Shown one piece after another: positions 11,801 through 24,298 of a stretch of 64,000 bases of DNA. Source of the stretch: Arabidopsis thaliana (lineage: Eukaryota > Streptophyta > Magnoliopsida > Brassicales > Brassicaceae); the NCBI RefSeq assembly GCF_000001735.4, contig NC_003075.7:14881001-14945000 (forward strand), given 5' to 3'. The notes under the pieces were generated by a model, which saw nothing but the letters and a program-made list of their open reading frames with translations, was not told the origin of the DNA and made no database searches. Numbering within the stretch: the stretch's first letter is position 1; each line of letters starts with the position of its first letter. The translations under genes and the position numbers were made by a program.

Positions 11801-13262
11801 AACCTAATTTTATAACTAATGAATTCACATTAAAGCACGTACAAGTCAATACAACATCTCCATAACATTCAAGACATCTTTAATTTGGATCTTTTTAGGG
11901 TTGATAATCACAACTTTTCGATCAAAAAGATATATAGATCGTTCGTTAATTACAAAAAAGTATGTAAAGAGTATAATGGAAACATTTTAAGAGTAAATTT
12001 CACAATTAAAAAAAACTATAGATTATACAAAATGAAGTGTCTAGAGACGTGGTAGGTTGTGTGGCTTGTGATGAAACTTCCCCACGTAAATTCTCATCCC
12101 ACCACAATCTCTACCTACTAACTGCTAACTACTTTACGTCCAGCGCCCTTTCGCTGTTTTGCTTTTATTAGTTCTTCTCTTATATTTTCTCCTAGTTTTT
12201 CTACTTTTTTTTATTTATTTATTTTAGTTTTACAAATCTTGAAATTCTATATTATAGTTAAATTTTAGAAAGCCACCTTTGTGTGAGTTTTGCTTATGCA
12301 ATTGCCGACCGAAGTTTGTTCCATTCTGGCGTTCTCAAACCTAACAACTGTAACTACATCTTTCATTCATAATCAGATTGTTTTAATAATATACTCATAT
12401 CTAACAATATCAGGAGAGTTCCAGCAGTTTTATTCATATAACTGGTGTAGTTTGAACGATAAATAGAACTTATTATAGAATTACCATCACCCAAATTTTA
12501 GTATTGAACTATTCGATGAGAATTTTGACATATTCATGGAGCTAAAGAAATATGACGACGCATCACATTTTGATATGTACAGTCTCTACATTTTTTCAAA
12601 TACATTTTTTTCTTTTTCAAATCTAGTATCAAGTACAAACGAATGTCTAAATTCGCTTGGATTTATTAAAAAAGTATCTTTAAGTTTGGTGTACAGTTTG
12701 GGTTAAAGTACTGTGTAATATAGGTGGATTGTTTTGAAAAACTTTGAACCGATGCCGATATCTAATTGATTTTCTTGTTTTTTTTTGGTAATTTGAAAAC
12801 CATTTTAATTTATTTGGTTACATATATTTGTAGTATTCAGTAAGTAAGAAACAACATAAGAAGATTGGAATTTGATATTAGCTGGTGCTACTAATTTTGG
12901 AGTGTTTCTGAAAGAAGACACACGTTCCAAAATTGTCAACACGTAAACAAAAACCAATAAGGGATTGACTTGTGGATATTGGATAACCAAGCAATTAATT
13001 AAGATGGTTTAGAGACGTAAAATGATTAATTAAGAAATAGTACTAATACTTTATTGGAAAATAAGAGATGAGGTATAATAAAAGATGAGTAGCTGGGAAC
13101 GTGCAACAGAAAAATAGTTCACCCAACTTTCTCCTATTAATACTTGCCTCTTCTCTCTTCCTACTTCTAACCTTCTTTTTCTCCTTCATCACACACATAT
13201 ACACACGCTTTCGTTTAAACTCTCTCTGTTTCAATCATTAATCAGAAAGAAGCAACACAAAT
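8836..13262. other. intergenic spacer upstream of the SDR-like gene
   Basis: About 4.4 kb without a supported gene. A less AT-rich block at 9040-9480 looks like a leader sequence. It has telobox-like ACCCTAAA and TTAGGGTTT motifs and ends in a 17-codon frame at 9418-9471. G-box cores CACGTG occur near 11085 and 11254. The rest is AT-rich. The right end, with CT-rich sequence from about 13140, is the probable 5' UTR of the gene starting at 13263. Confidence 0.5.
9418..9471 (+). other. 17-codon open frame behind a leader-like block (gene fragment?)
   Basis: ATG in a purine-rich context opens a 17-residue hydrophilic peptide beginning MSKYDDEPSER and ending in TAA. The 350 bp in front look like a plant 5' leader with telobox motifs, but no continuation of the gene follows. 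It could be a truncated gene copy, a short peptide, or chance. I do not recognise the sequence. Confidence 0.2.
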
Positions 13263-15506
13263 ATGGATCACGACAAGTCTACTTCTTGTTGCTGCGTTCT
13301 TGATGCTTCCACTTATGTTGGTTTCTGGATTCTCAAGAAATTGCTTAGCAGAGGATACTCTGTTCACGCAGCGATTCGTAGAAACGGTATCTTTCTCCGT
13401 TTGTTCACGAATGATTTCGGGTTTGTTCTTTTTTTCCGATGATTTCGAAGTCTTTGTTTGGTTCTTGATTTGTTTTATATGTGTTTGGTAATTAGGGGAG
13501 AGTGAAATTGAGGAGATGATCAGAGAGATGGAAACAACAGAAGAGAGATTAGTGGTGTACGATGTAGATGTGTTGGATTATCAAAGCATACTTGTCTCTC
13601 TCAAGACATGTAACGTTGTCTTCTGTTGCTTAGACAGCCCTGAAGGGTACGATGTGAGTGACTAATTCATCTTGAAGTGTTTTGTGTTGATTCGTTCTGA
13701 GTTTGGATTGAAATTTGAAACTGAGATTGATGATTTGTGTGAATTTATCATCAATCATAGGAGAAGGAGGTGGATTTGGAAGTGAGAGGAGCGATCAATG
13801 TGGTGGAAGCGTGTGGAAGAACAGAGAGTATAGAGAAGATTGTGTTTTCTTCTTCATTAACAGCTTCAATTTGGAGAGACAACATTGGAACTCAAAAGGA
13901 TGTTGATGAGAAGTGTTGGAGTGACCAAGACTTCTGTCGCAGCAAGAAGGTTTCTAATTTTTCTTTATTTATTTATTTTGGTTATTAAATATTAATCCTC
14001 ATTAGTTTAAGTGAAATTTAAAATTTTGGGGAATAAATTGGACCCACAATTTAAATATTATAAGCTGGATTGGAATAACTAATTATTTCCTGACATCTTA
14101 TTTAATGTAGCTAGCTCATATTATTATTTATTATACATATAAAAAAGGAAGCCAGTTCTATAAATTTTGAATTTTGAAACACTATATAAGGAATTATTTT
14201 GTGGTATTTTTTTAATAGTCAAATGTTGGTCTTCATCAAATGTATCATCACATTATCTCGAATCATTTTATTGGACGACATAGAAAATTCGTAAGGGGTC
14301 AGGTTAATTGAATATATTCATTTCCATGACTCTTAAATACATTGTACAACTCTTGATTCGGTTATAGTTGCCTTTTGGAAATTTAAAGGGCATATATTTT
14401 AAATTTTTTTCCTTCATGTTTTGAATAATTAGATACAGATGATTTAGTAGTAGTGTCTTTTATGACTATCACTTAGATTAGACGGTGACATGTTTTTTTT
14501 TTGATATAATTATGATTGTCATTACTGGACTTAGCTAACTTTATGCAACAAATTATTCGGAGACAATATTAACGTGTATAGCTGTCTGTCATCAAACGGA
14601 ACAGTCAACAAAACGAAATCGAAGACTATTCCTTTACTTTTTTGTTGCTGCAATTTTTAGGAATTTCATTACCCTCTCTTTTTGTTTGTTACTACTATTT
14701 ACTGTAGTAGTATTAGTACAAGCTCAAACTCACGTGCTAACAAACTGTATGTGGATGCAGTTGTGGCATGCACTGGCAAAGATGTTGTCGGAGAAAGCAG
14801 CTTGGGCATTAGCCATGGACCGTAGGCTCAACATGGTCTCTATCAACCCTGGTCTTGTCGTCGGACCATCTGTCGCACAACACAACGCTAGGCCCACCAT
14901 GTCATACCTTAAAGGTACACACACATAGAGAAATTTCATAAACCTCACAAAAGAGTTTATGAGCATTTAATCAAAGTTCCGGAATTAGTTGCGAAGGTTT
15001 TGTGAATGTTTTAAGAAGGCTTTTTTAATAGCATAACTGGAATTTGTTTTTAAACAATCATAGTGTTGAAGAACGAGACATACTAATTCATATTCATCAA
15101 TTGTGATTTGAATTTGATGAAATAGTGTTTTTGGTAACAGGAGCTGCACAAATGTATGAGAATGGTGTGTTAGCTTATGTAGACGTTAAGTTTCTAGCGG
15201 ACGTTCATATTAGAGCATTCGAGGATGTTTCAGCTTGCGGTCGATACTTCTGCTTCAACCAAATCGTCAACACAGAAGAAGAAGCTCTCAAGCTAGTGGA
15301 GAGTTTGTCTCCTTTGATTCCTATGCCACCGAGGTACAGTTTCTTGTTTAATTCTATCTTGTGATTTATTGTTTAATGCAACTTATAGTCTAATACTATA
15401 TATGTCAATTAGGTATGAGAATGAGATGCACGGAAGTGAAGTTTACGAAGAAAGATTAAGGAACAACAAATTAAGCAAGCTGGTAGAAGCTGGCTCTGCT
15501 TGTTAA
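13263..15506 (+). CDS. CCR-like NAD(P)-binding Rossmann protein lacking catalytic signatures
   Basis: Six exons join in phase: 13263-13386, 13496-13653, 13761-13949, 14761-14914, 15141-15333, 15413-15506, giving 303 residues. The fold and segments such as INPGLVVGP match the extended SDR family of cinnamoyl-CoA reductase and dihydroflavonol reductase relatives. Two core motifs are degenerate. The glycine-rich cofactor loop reads VLDASTYVG, so D14 and T17 replace the first two glycines of GxxGxxG and only G20 remains. The catalytic YxxxK reads HALAK, with H160 in place of tyrosine and K164 kept. The protein is otherwise intact, which argues for a conserved non-reductase role rather than a pseudogene. 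Intron 3 (811 nt) splits the catalytic motif. I recognise it as At4g30470; the substrate is unknown. Confidence 0.85.
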
Positions 15507-16499
15507 AGAAAGATTTCACAATTTAAATTGAAAGAGACGAGATTATACAAAAAAAAGTTGTAATTTGTATATTGATCTTCTCATAGATGCATGTGTTGCT
15601 TGTGAACTATTAAAAAGAAAGAAAAAAAACACATTTCATCTCATTTTATAACTAATAGTATATGAGTAGTTTTTTTTTTTTGGCTGGGGGCACAATATGA
15701 ATGTTTTCTAATTTTTGTTAAACATATTAAATCTTGGTGGGAGAGTTGTCGTATACGAACCTTTTAAAGCGATGTTTCCTATAATTGTGCAATAATAATA
15801 TGAATGCATTACGTGAAAGATTGTGCTTGTATTGGTATATGAACACATACTATTATACTAAAAAATTTGATAAAGAGTTTTTTTTGTTTTGATTTTATAT
15901 GTAGAAATTATAATATTTTCAAATTATGGTTGAAAACAAAGATGATTTTCTTAGCAAGCCATAAGCTTTTCTTATATGCAAATGATAAAGTACTTCACAT
16001 AATATGTTTCCCTAGATTACGAGTTAAGATCATATCGTTGAATATAGAATTTTGTGACGATACTAACTTGTTTTACTATGAAATCATGCACAATTTTGTG
16101 ACAGAATTCATGATTTTGCTACGGAATCATCAACGTGTTATGATTTTTTTTTTAAATGATATGTTCTTACCTGAGAATAATGTGAATTGGATTTATACTA
16201 AAAACACCAAATTATAAGAACAGTACTTTTGCGAACAAAGATCTTATTCACAAAACCATATGATATACTTAATGGGCCAATACCAGGCCTGAGATTGCCT
16301 AACGTCGTTAGTAAAACCCGTTTAACCAGCTAAAGTATAACGTCGTCGTTTAAACAAGGCATCTTGACCCTTCTTCTTCTCTATCGAGTGCTCTGGATTC
16401 TGATTTGATTTGTGAGGAAAGCTAGATCGACGATCGAATAAGTCTCGCGCTGAAATCTATCTTTGTGCAAGCAAACTCTCGAAGAACCTTAGATTGAAG
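15507..16499. other. intergenic: 3' end of SDR-like gene and TPR1 promoter
   Basis: AT-rich to about 16200, then denser promoter-like sequence. A site II motif (TGGGCC, 16274-16279) and the short palindrome-like AACGTCGTCGTTT (about 16340) lie within 230 bp of the TPR1 start. The 116-codon open frame at 15867-16217 is AT-driven and has no recognisable domain. Confidence 0.5.
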
Positions 16500-17937
16500 A
16501 TGGTACTGATCGAATCAAGTGAGAGTGAAGACGAGATCCTCATCAAAAACGAACCAAAGCCAGCGTCTTCATCCTCACCGCAACCCACGGAGACGAAACA
16601 AGTCGACGGAGATGATTCCGATGGGTTCGAAACTGCCAGCGAACGTGAAATTAGCGATGAAGAAGGAGAGGAAGATGGTACCAAAAATGACGCCGTCACG
16701 AGTCAGGAGGAACCACAGCACTCGGAGAAGAAGGAAGAGCAGATTGAGCTAATGAGTGAAGGAGAAGCCATAGTCGACGACGGATCAAACAAGGTGAATC
16801 CACATTCAAATTAGTTTATGGTTTATGGGTTTATTAGCTAGTTCTCATTACAACTGTACCTATTGACAAAGTTTCAATTTTGCTGTTAAAGGTTGAACCT
16901 TTGGATGAGATTAGTAGAGAATGCTTTAAAGCTAGTGTTGATAGTTATTGAAATTTGTCTTTTTTGTTTGGAAGGAGAAAGCTTTGGCAGAAGCAAATGA
17001 GGCTAAAGCGGAAGGAAATAAACTGTTCGTTAATGGCCTTTATGAAGAAGCATTGTCAAAGTATGCTTTTGCTTTAGAGCTTGTTCAGGAGTTACCTGAG
17101 TCTATAGAGCTTCGATCCATATGCTATTTAAACAGAGGTGTATGTTTCCTCAAATTGGTATGTCCTTTATTTTGATTACTTCTTGGTCTATTTGAATTCC
17201 GATAGAAGATGAGTATAGTGCTCAAGATTTTCTGTGAAATGTTTGTCAGGGTAAATGTGAAGAAACAATCAAGGAATGCACAAAAGCCTTAGAGCTAAAT
17301 CCTACCTACAATAAGGCCTTGGTTCGAAGGGCTGAAGCACACGAGAAACTTGAACACTTCGAAGATGCTGTCACGGGTGAGTTCATGAGTATTTATTTAC
17401 CTTGTATGCAAGCAAAAGTCTTTCCCTTTGAGGTTTACTCATGAAACCAGTTTATTAGAAAAATAAGCTAGGAGTTTTAGGTGGTTAGTTTCTGGTACTT
17501 GTTACATGATAGATAGCTTTTGGTTGTAGATCAGGTTTAGTGGAAGAGCCATACTGAGCCTCTGTCTTCTCATATGCAGACCTGAAGAAGATCTTAGAAC
17601 TTGATCCTTCAAATGATCAAGCTAGGAAAGGGATTCGACGTCTTGAACCTCTTGCTGCTGAGAAGCGAGAAAAGATGAAAGAAGAAGCTATAAGTAAGTT
17701 CTGAGAGTATTCCATCACGAACTTTTATTATCTTTTGCAATCAGCATGCATCAAGAGCGTGGTCATATATATGCATCGATTCATTAACAGTCATTTATAC
17801 TGAATATATTTGTGTTTGTAGCTAAGCTGAAGGAGATGGGAAACTCGATTTTGGGTCGATTTGGAATGAGTGTGGACAACTTTAAGGCGGTTAAAGATCC
17901 CAACACTGGCTCCTACTCTCTTTCTTTCCAAAACTAG
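16500..17937 (+). CDS. TPR1: tetratricopeptide repeat protein TPR1 (TTC1-like)
   Basis: Five exons join in phase: 16500-16793, 16975-17157, 17250-17376, 17580-17693, 17822-17937, giving 277 residues. Residues 1-98 are a disordered, strongly acidic and Ser-rich region. Residues 99 to about 225 hold three TPR units: one from AEANEAKAEGNKLF, a second around SICYLNRGVCF, and a third from the ALELNPTYNKAL and AVTDLKKILELDPS helices. The tail is amphipathic and basic and ends in SFQN. The layout is that of animal TTC1, which acts as a cytosolic adaptor. I recognise it as At4g30480, reported as a partner of the ethylene receptor ERS1; that link is recollection. Position 16500 is the first ATG; open frame continues to 16494 without another ATG. 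Confidence 0.9.
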
Positions 17938-18368
17938 TTTAATATCGTAGTTGCTCTTGATGTATTGCTTCTACCACTTAAATGTTTAGCAACAATCTGG
18001 TTAATATTGCAATGTGTTATTGTTCTTGATGCATACATGAAAAGATGCAATTTCATTAGATTTAATATAGCAGTAAATCGAAAATTCAATGTTACAACAA
18101 TGGAAAAACAATTTCCTTTTCATGGTTCGGATCAATCTGTTGGTGTGATACAGAAAATACAATAAGCTATTATAGGATTTAATTGAAGAATCCCATGAAG
18201 AATCATCAAGGGTCTAGTATGAGTGTTACAGATTGTGTGTTATGGCATGGTGCTCCAAGTATTCTTTGCTGTTCATTTCTGTTAATCTACACAATAAACA
18301 TAACCGCTTGATGAGTAACCAATGAAACTAATAGATTTTAGTTGTTAATCACAGAGTCTGTTATTACA

Positions 18369-20883
18369 TTACCTACTGATGGTTCTGTCTTTTGCGAAAC
18401 CTAATTCGTTATCCACGCAGAGCTCAGTAACATCGTTCTTTCTTGATCTTGATGATGTTCTTGGACCCATCGATTTCGCCTCTGAGATTGTTATAATCTT
18501 TTCCAAAAGTTCTTGAGGATTTGCTTCAGCTGTACACAACAACCTCGCTCTGTTCTCATACATTACCTGCAATTCTTAAACCATCATTATCAGATTTTGA
18601 TGAAATGGTTTGGTAGTGCCATCTTATAAGAACAAAACAAGAACCAGGAATTGCATACATCGACTAGCGTGACGAATCTATATGCAGCAGTACGGTTATG
18701 AAGCCCAAACACTGGAATTTCGTCCAAGGCAAGAGTATGAAACTTCTCTGCAACATCAAGAAGAAGAAGAAGCACTGTTTAGAGACAAGATTTGCAGATG
18801 AGAGAGAGACAAAGTAAAGTATCTTACTGAACAAACCGAAGTAATCCGCAGCTCCAAGAGGTCGGTCACATAGCTCTTCAAAAGGAAAGTATGCACATCC
18901 ATTGGCACCTAATGGAATCTGTTCATGAAGCAGCATTTGGTCTGATGAAGAACTTATATACAGACAACACAAGTGTTGTTGGAGTTACACAGAGATTGGT
19001 ATAATAAACTGTACCTGTAATTTTCTTCCCATCACCACTTCTACTACCTGTGGACGGGCAACAACATTGTCTCCAATCAATTGTCGGAACTTCTGTTTCA
19101 AAAGGGTCGAAAGATCTTTACCAATGAAGTAGAATCCTTGCTCAGCCTGCAAAAATGAAGAAGTGTCCCAGTTATTGAACTCAGCTCTACCTTGAAGCCA
19201 GTCTAGGGAGTTTTTAATGGGATTAAGAGCAATACCGAAGTTAGTTTCCGGTAATCAACCGCTGAACCGATCTCATGAACCACACTTCGTTCCTGCGAAA
19301 ATGGAAATCTTGATGCAGTCTTTGAATTAAAAAGGTACTGAAAGTGGACTAATGATAGTAGATTAGACTACCTTCAATGAAGAAATGAAAGGTAGGAACA
19401 GATCTCTTTGGAGTCCTCCTTCATAGAGTTTATCAGGATTCCGATTCGATGTAGCAACAAGAATCTATATTTTATATAGCAAGCATGGACAAAAGTCAGT
19501 TTTAAGATGATTGTAGCAGCATAATGTAAGTAAAGATGACACTTACAACACCATTGCTAAACAGATGTCCAAAGAGTCGGTTTAGTATTAGAGCATCTGC
19601 AACATCAGTTACCTATAATAACAGAAACAGTAGCCGAAAAAATCAAGATGTGTTGATCCAAAGATGATCACTTTCAAGAAAATAAATATATGAAATAGTG
19701 TACATACCATGAACTCATCTAGACATAGTAAGATTGCATCATGAGCTATCTCTTGGGCAACAACTTCAAGTGGATCTGATAAACCCTTGTGCTTCTGCAA
19801 ACATTATGAACCGAAATCAAACAACGTATCTCAAAAGGCTAAAGCTTTTCCTACTAAAATCAATAGAGAAACAATGGAAACTCAATTATCCATACTTGCA
19901 AGCGGCTATGAACACTCAACATGAAATCATGGAAATGTATCCTCTGCTTCTTCCAAGTACAAGGCCTAATGAAACAAGAGAATTGTCATGAAACCGCAAT
20001 GCTCGAAAAAAAAGGATAAGAATTTGATCATACAAACTTACAGTTGATCAAAGAATAAGTCCATCAACATGGTTTTTCCTGTACCTACACCTCCATAAAG
20101 GTATAATCCTTTGACGGGTGAGTAAGAAGTCTGTGGCATGAGCCGAGACCAAAACCAACGACTTCTGTATTACACAAAAACACAGTTGTGTGAGACTCAA
20201 GTTCTCAATCCTAAACAGAGAAGGAAAGGTGTCAAGGCTAAGAGAACAGAACAATCACCTTGAGGATTTATCAGAAGTATTATACCGATCTAAACGACAT
20301 GTATCTACTGAATCCACAAGCTCATCATATAGTCTCTGAAGCTCTCTCAATGCACTAATCTACAACATTTCAAACACAACCTTAAGCCGCAAGTAACACG
20401 AATCACATTTAATCTTATAGCTCAAAAGCTTCAATGAAGTAAAAAAGAGTGGCTATTATTTTTATCATACTTGGCAGATATCACCAGTCATGAGTTCACC
20501 ATTACTGATTCTTCTCTCATACTCAACAAGAGGACCTGTTCTATTCACATCTGTCATCATTCAACAAATATCAGCAAACCAATAAACACGAACTCTGAGA
20601 TTGATAGAATTTCTTTGCAAAGAGAAACAAAACCTGAGACGGTGACCCTAGTAGTAGCAGGATCAGCTGCTTCTACTGCTTCTGCTGATAAGCCTCTAAA
20701 GATACTTGACCTTGAATACAAACTTGAATTATCAGTGTTTGTATTCAGCAGAGCTTGATTTTGATTGACACCGATCAAAAGTTTGCGGCTTTTGGAGTAG
20801 AAAGTTGAAGAATAACGTTCTTGATTGTTCCTTAGAGCCCATCTAATTCTACTGAGAGATGATAACCTAATGATTGGTCTCAT
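18369..20883 (-). CDS. AFG1-like AAA ATPase, probably mitochondrial
   Basis: Thirteen exons, transcribed leftward: 20634-20883, 20471-20550, 20259-20359, 20042-20164, 19896-19965, 19708-19794, 19547-19612, 19372-19464, 19236-19292, 19015-19146, 18828-18918, 18659-18747, 18369-18566. They give 478 residues. The first 35 residues are rich in Arg and Ser with almost no acidic residues, as in a mitochondrial presequence. Walker A is GGVGTGKT at 168-175 and Walker B is ILLCLDEF with D234 and E235. A sensor-1 segment VATSNRNP starts near 262. Yeast Afg1 and animal LACE1 promote degradation of mitochondrially encoded respiratory subunits, so a protein-quality role is inferred. I recognise it as At4g30490. 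Its 3' end faces that of TPR1 across 431 bp. The many short exons make one boundary error possible, but all phases close. Confidence 0.87.
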
Positions 20884-22557
20884 CTACGATCAATGCAAAT
20901 TCAATTCAGCAGCTGAAACTTTGAGATACGGAAACAGAGCAAGAACAATAACCCAAGAAGAAAAACAGAATCTTTGTATGAGAGAAATCGGATCCGGATA
21001 AGAATTAGAGCACAAGAGGAAAAAGTGAATGAGAATATTGAAAAGTTAAGTTTGATGTTTATATGTAATGACGATGATAAATCTGGATAAGAGAGATAGA
21101 GAGAGACCCAAGAATAAACGGAGATGTAGTCAAATAAGGAAGATAGAGAAGAAGATCTTTAACTGTTAAACTCTTAAAACAGAGAGATAGAGGCGTGATT
21201 AATGAGTTATTTATCAACTAAGACACGTTTTTTATTTTTTTATTTTTATATACTTTCAATTTTTTAACCAAAATTGATTGTGTTGTACTTCTAATTACAT
21301 TTGTTAATGTTGATTGCATAGTTGTTTTCCAGGTCATTAGAGGATTGTATTTGTCCCTTATTTAAGAGAGTTGACTATTTTTATTCCTATGAAAAAAGTA
21401 ATTTCTTGATATATCTTTACCCTAATGATGTCTACAAGTCAAATTACAAATTTTATAAACAATTTTTAACATTTGTAATTATAGTATAGAATATTGGAAA
21501 CGGAAGCTTCTCGATGTTGCGTTTGCGTACAGGATACTGGTGGACCTAGCGAATGTGTCCCATACATAGGCTAAGCATATTCCAAGTGGGAGAGAGATAC
21601 GTGAATCAGACATGGTCCTTAAAGATGATCCAACGGTCTATAATTTTTCTAGTTTTGTTCTCAATGGGTAAGTTGAACAATGGACCTTAATGATGACATG
21701 TTGCATTGCGTATGATTCCACGTGTCCACGTCATTTCTTACACTGCAAACATGTCTTTTTCTGACCAACCCCTAACGCTACTTTTCTTTGATACATCTTT
21801 GTTTTTGCTATAATGGTGCTTGTTGACAAAATAATACTATGTTGAATTGACCTAAAACCATACTCAGATTGGGATATCCGAGAACCATTGTGTAAGACGT
21901 GATGTTTGATCCAAATATGGGCTACACTCAAATATTGGATATAGGCCCACAAGATATGATATCTTCATTTTTTTTTGTCTATAGAACAACATAAAACAGG
22001 GAAAAAAATTTACACTACTTTTGTTCTTGTTCCGTTATAAATATCGTTTTACCGATTGATCATAGAAATGGTATACTTTTTAGTTTTTGGAACAGCGGTA
22101 AAAGGTTTTATGTTGATGTCTTCTCCGAGCGCCGGTGATTTTCACACAGACCTTGTTATTGGAAAACTGAAATAATGCAGTTTTCTGTTGATAGGCCTTA
22201 AGATGTCAGATTTTATGGGCCTTTTAGGTTGTTCTGGCCCATTTAGATAGAACTGTTTCAGTTTTCCAACAACAACTGATAAGGATAGACGAAAGCCCAA
22301 ATTAAGAATCTTTGTCCTAAACCCAAGGAAAAGCGTAATTACGACACGCAGCCAAACAAAACATTTCCTGCGTGAAAAAAGTATTTGAGAAAAGAGGACG
22401 ACAAAAAGGTACAGGTGTCAATATATAATTGGATTAAACAAGCTTAGACACCTAAAAGTTTTCTCTCACACCATTTGTGAAGATCCAAAGCAAAAGAAGA
22501 ATTACAGAAACTGAAAAAACTATCTTCCTCGTCTCTTTGATCATTCTCTTTTAACTC
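20884..22557. promoter_or_regulatory. divergent promoter region between the AFG1-like and SND2-like genes
   Basis: The two flanking genes are transcribed away from each other across 1.67 kb. Near the right-hand gene, 22190-22310 carries a cluster of site II-type motifs (GGGCC, GGCCCA, AGCCCA), typical of housekeeping plant promoters. An inverted repeat of about 18 bp with arms at 22155-22173 and 22257-22274 (core GGAAAACTGAAA) surrounds part of this cluster. The left 300 bp is purine-rich and is probably the 5' UTR of the AFG1-like gene. Open frames here are short and unconvincing. Confidence 0.55.
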
Positions 22558-23764
22558 ATGGCGAATCAAGGAGCAAAGAAGAGGAAAGATGAGAACGCTC
22601 GACACATGGCTAAGCTCCGTCTCATTATGATCCTTTGCAACGTAACTTCCTCGTTCCTCATTTCTTAAATTCTCAATACATTAATCCGTTGAGCTTAGAT
22701 TTGTTTAGATACGTTACTTGTATCAATATGGAACTAAAAATCCGTTGAATTTGATCTTTAGGTCTCGAAAGTTTCAATGTTTAGCTGATTTTGTTTCGAT
22801 GAATTCGAGGATTGATGTTTTTGGCAATATGTGTTTGCAGATTTTGTATGTCCTAGTGAGGGTTATAATTTCGCATTCAAGTCATACCTGGAAAAATTGG
22901 ATTGGTCTTGTGTTAACATCGTTAGGTTACGGGATTCCATATAAGCTTCTTCATCAAATGGCAAAGCCTAGTGTTAGTGATGCTGGTGAACTTCTTGATG
23001 GTGGATTTGACATGAGCACTCCTGGAATGTGTGGGTACGTTCGGAAAGATTTGTCTTTTAAATTGATCAACTAGAAAGTGCCTGCTTTTGTCTCAAGTGT
23101 TTCTGTATAGTTGGATTCTGTTTCCATAACCAAAAGCAATAGTAGGAGGACTGTTTCATTATCAGTTGTTTGAAATGAGTGATGTTTTACTAGTTGTGGC
23201 TTTCTCCGAGTTTTATCGTTTATCAGTTGCTACATAATCGTCATCTTTATGGTGGATTGGATTTATGGTAGATTCTATAGTATAAGCCTGATGCTCTATT
23301 CTTCCTTGCAGATATTTGCATGATGTACTCTACATCACCTGCTTTGTGCAGGTCGGATCTATCATCTCTGGAAAGTTTTGGTACGCGTATTTAGTGGTAT
23401 GATACCCATCTCAATTTTCTTTATTGCCATATTTTAAGGCAAACAACAGATTTGCTCTGTAGGAATGATGCAACCATTTACTTTTGCTTGTTTTTATTTT
23501 AGATCCCTGCATTTGGAGCATACAAAGCTTCTGGTCTTATTAAGGGACTATTGTCACATGGTTCAGAGGTAATCACTTTGTCTTGAATACTCTCAAAGTG
23601 CTTTGAACAAGGGGGAAATAAAACATGATCATTTAAAATGGACTGTGTTTTGTCTATATGACTGAACTTAGGGAGGTGTTGAGGATGAGAAGACTCGCAA
23701 AAAGAGGGAGAAGATGGAGAGAAAAGCTTCTAGAGGACAAGTCGTTAAGACAAGATCTCGATGA
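22558..23764 (+). CDS. TMEM208/SND2-like ER membrane protein (DUF788)
   Basis: Five exons join in phase: 22558-22641, 22841-23034, 23312-23396, 23503-23568, 23672-23764, giving 173 residues. The N-terminus is short and basic (KKRKDENARHMAK). It is followed by hydrophobic segments at about 20-38, 47-66 and 98-120 plus a helix near 120-138, and a lysine/arginine-rich cytosolic tail (KTRKKREKMERKAS). Size, topology and basic ends match TMEM208, the animal counterpart of yeast Snd2, which helps insert proteins into the ER independently of SRP. I recognise it as At4g30500. The function in plants is inferred from the family. The first exon is tiny (28 codons), so simple open-frame scans miss the real start. 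Confidence 0.85.
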
Positions 23765-24298
23765 ATGTCTTAAACATTCATCTTTAGCAAACACAATTAG
23801 CAAATCTTTCTTCAAACATACAAAATGCAAATCAATGGGTAAATACTCTTGACTTTGTAATGTACCTGTCTTTACACTATTTTGACTTAATGGATGTGTT
23901 AAGATGAAGTAGACTAATAGTCTTGAGTAGGATACAGTGAATTCTCATAAGATAAAAGACTTTTGCTCTTTGGATTATGATGATGTTATGACTTGTGAGC
24001 CATTAGACCGACAAATGATCCTGACTTGAAAATTCTGATTCATAGCTAAAGAGCCTTGACTGTAACTATGGAGTAAGTGGGATATGATGGAAAGAGTTGG
24101 GAAACCATTTTGTATTTCATTTCTTCAACACAAATCAAGATTAAGATACAGTAATAGCACGGAAGAGCTAATTATATTTGCGAATAACCAAAGAACATGA
24201 GACTATAAACATATTCTTAATGAACCCAAGGTACAAAAATTGTTACATACAAAAAAGTTGCCCAGTACTTTCATATATTTGATATTTGGTTGTATACA

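Noticed and set aside
15867..16217. 116-codon frame downstream of the SDR-like gene
   Set aside because: Composition is AT-driven (Phe, Ile, Asn, Lys), with no domain and no promoter or splice context.
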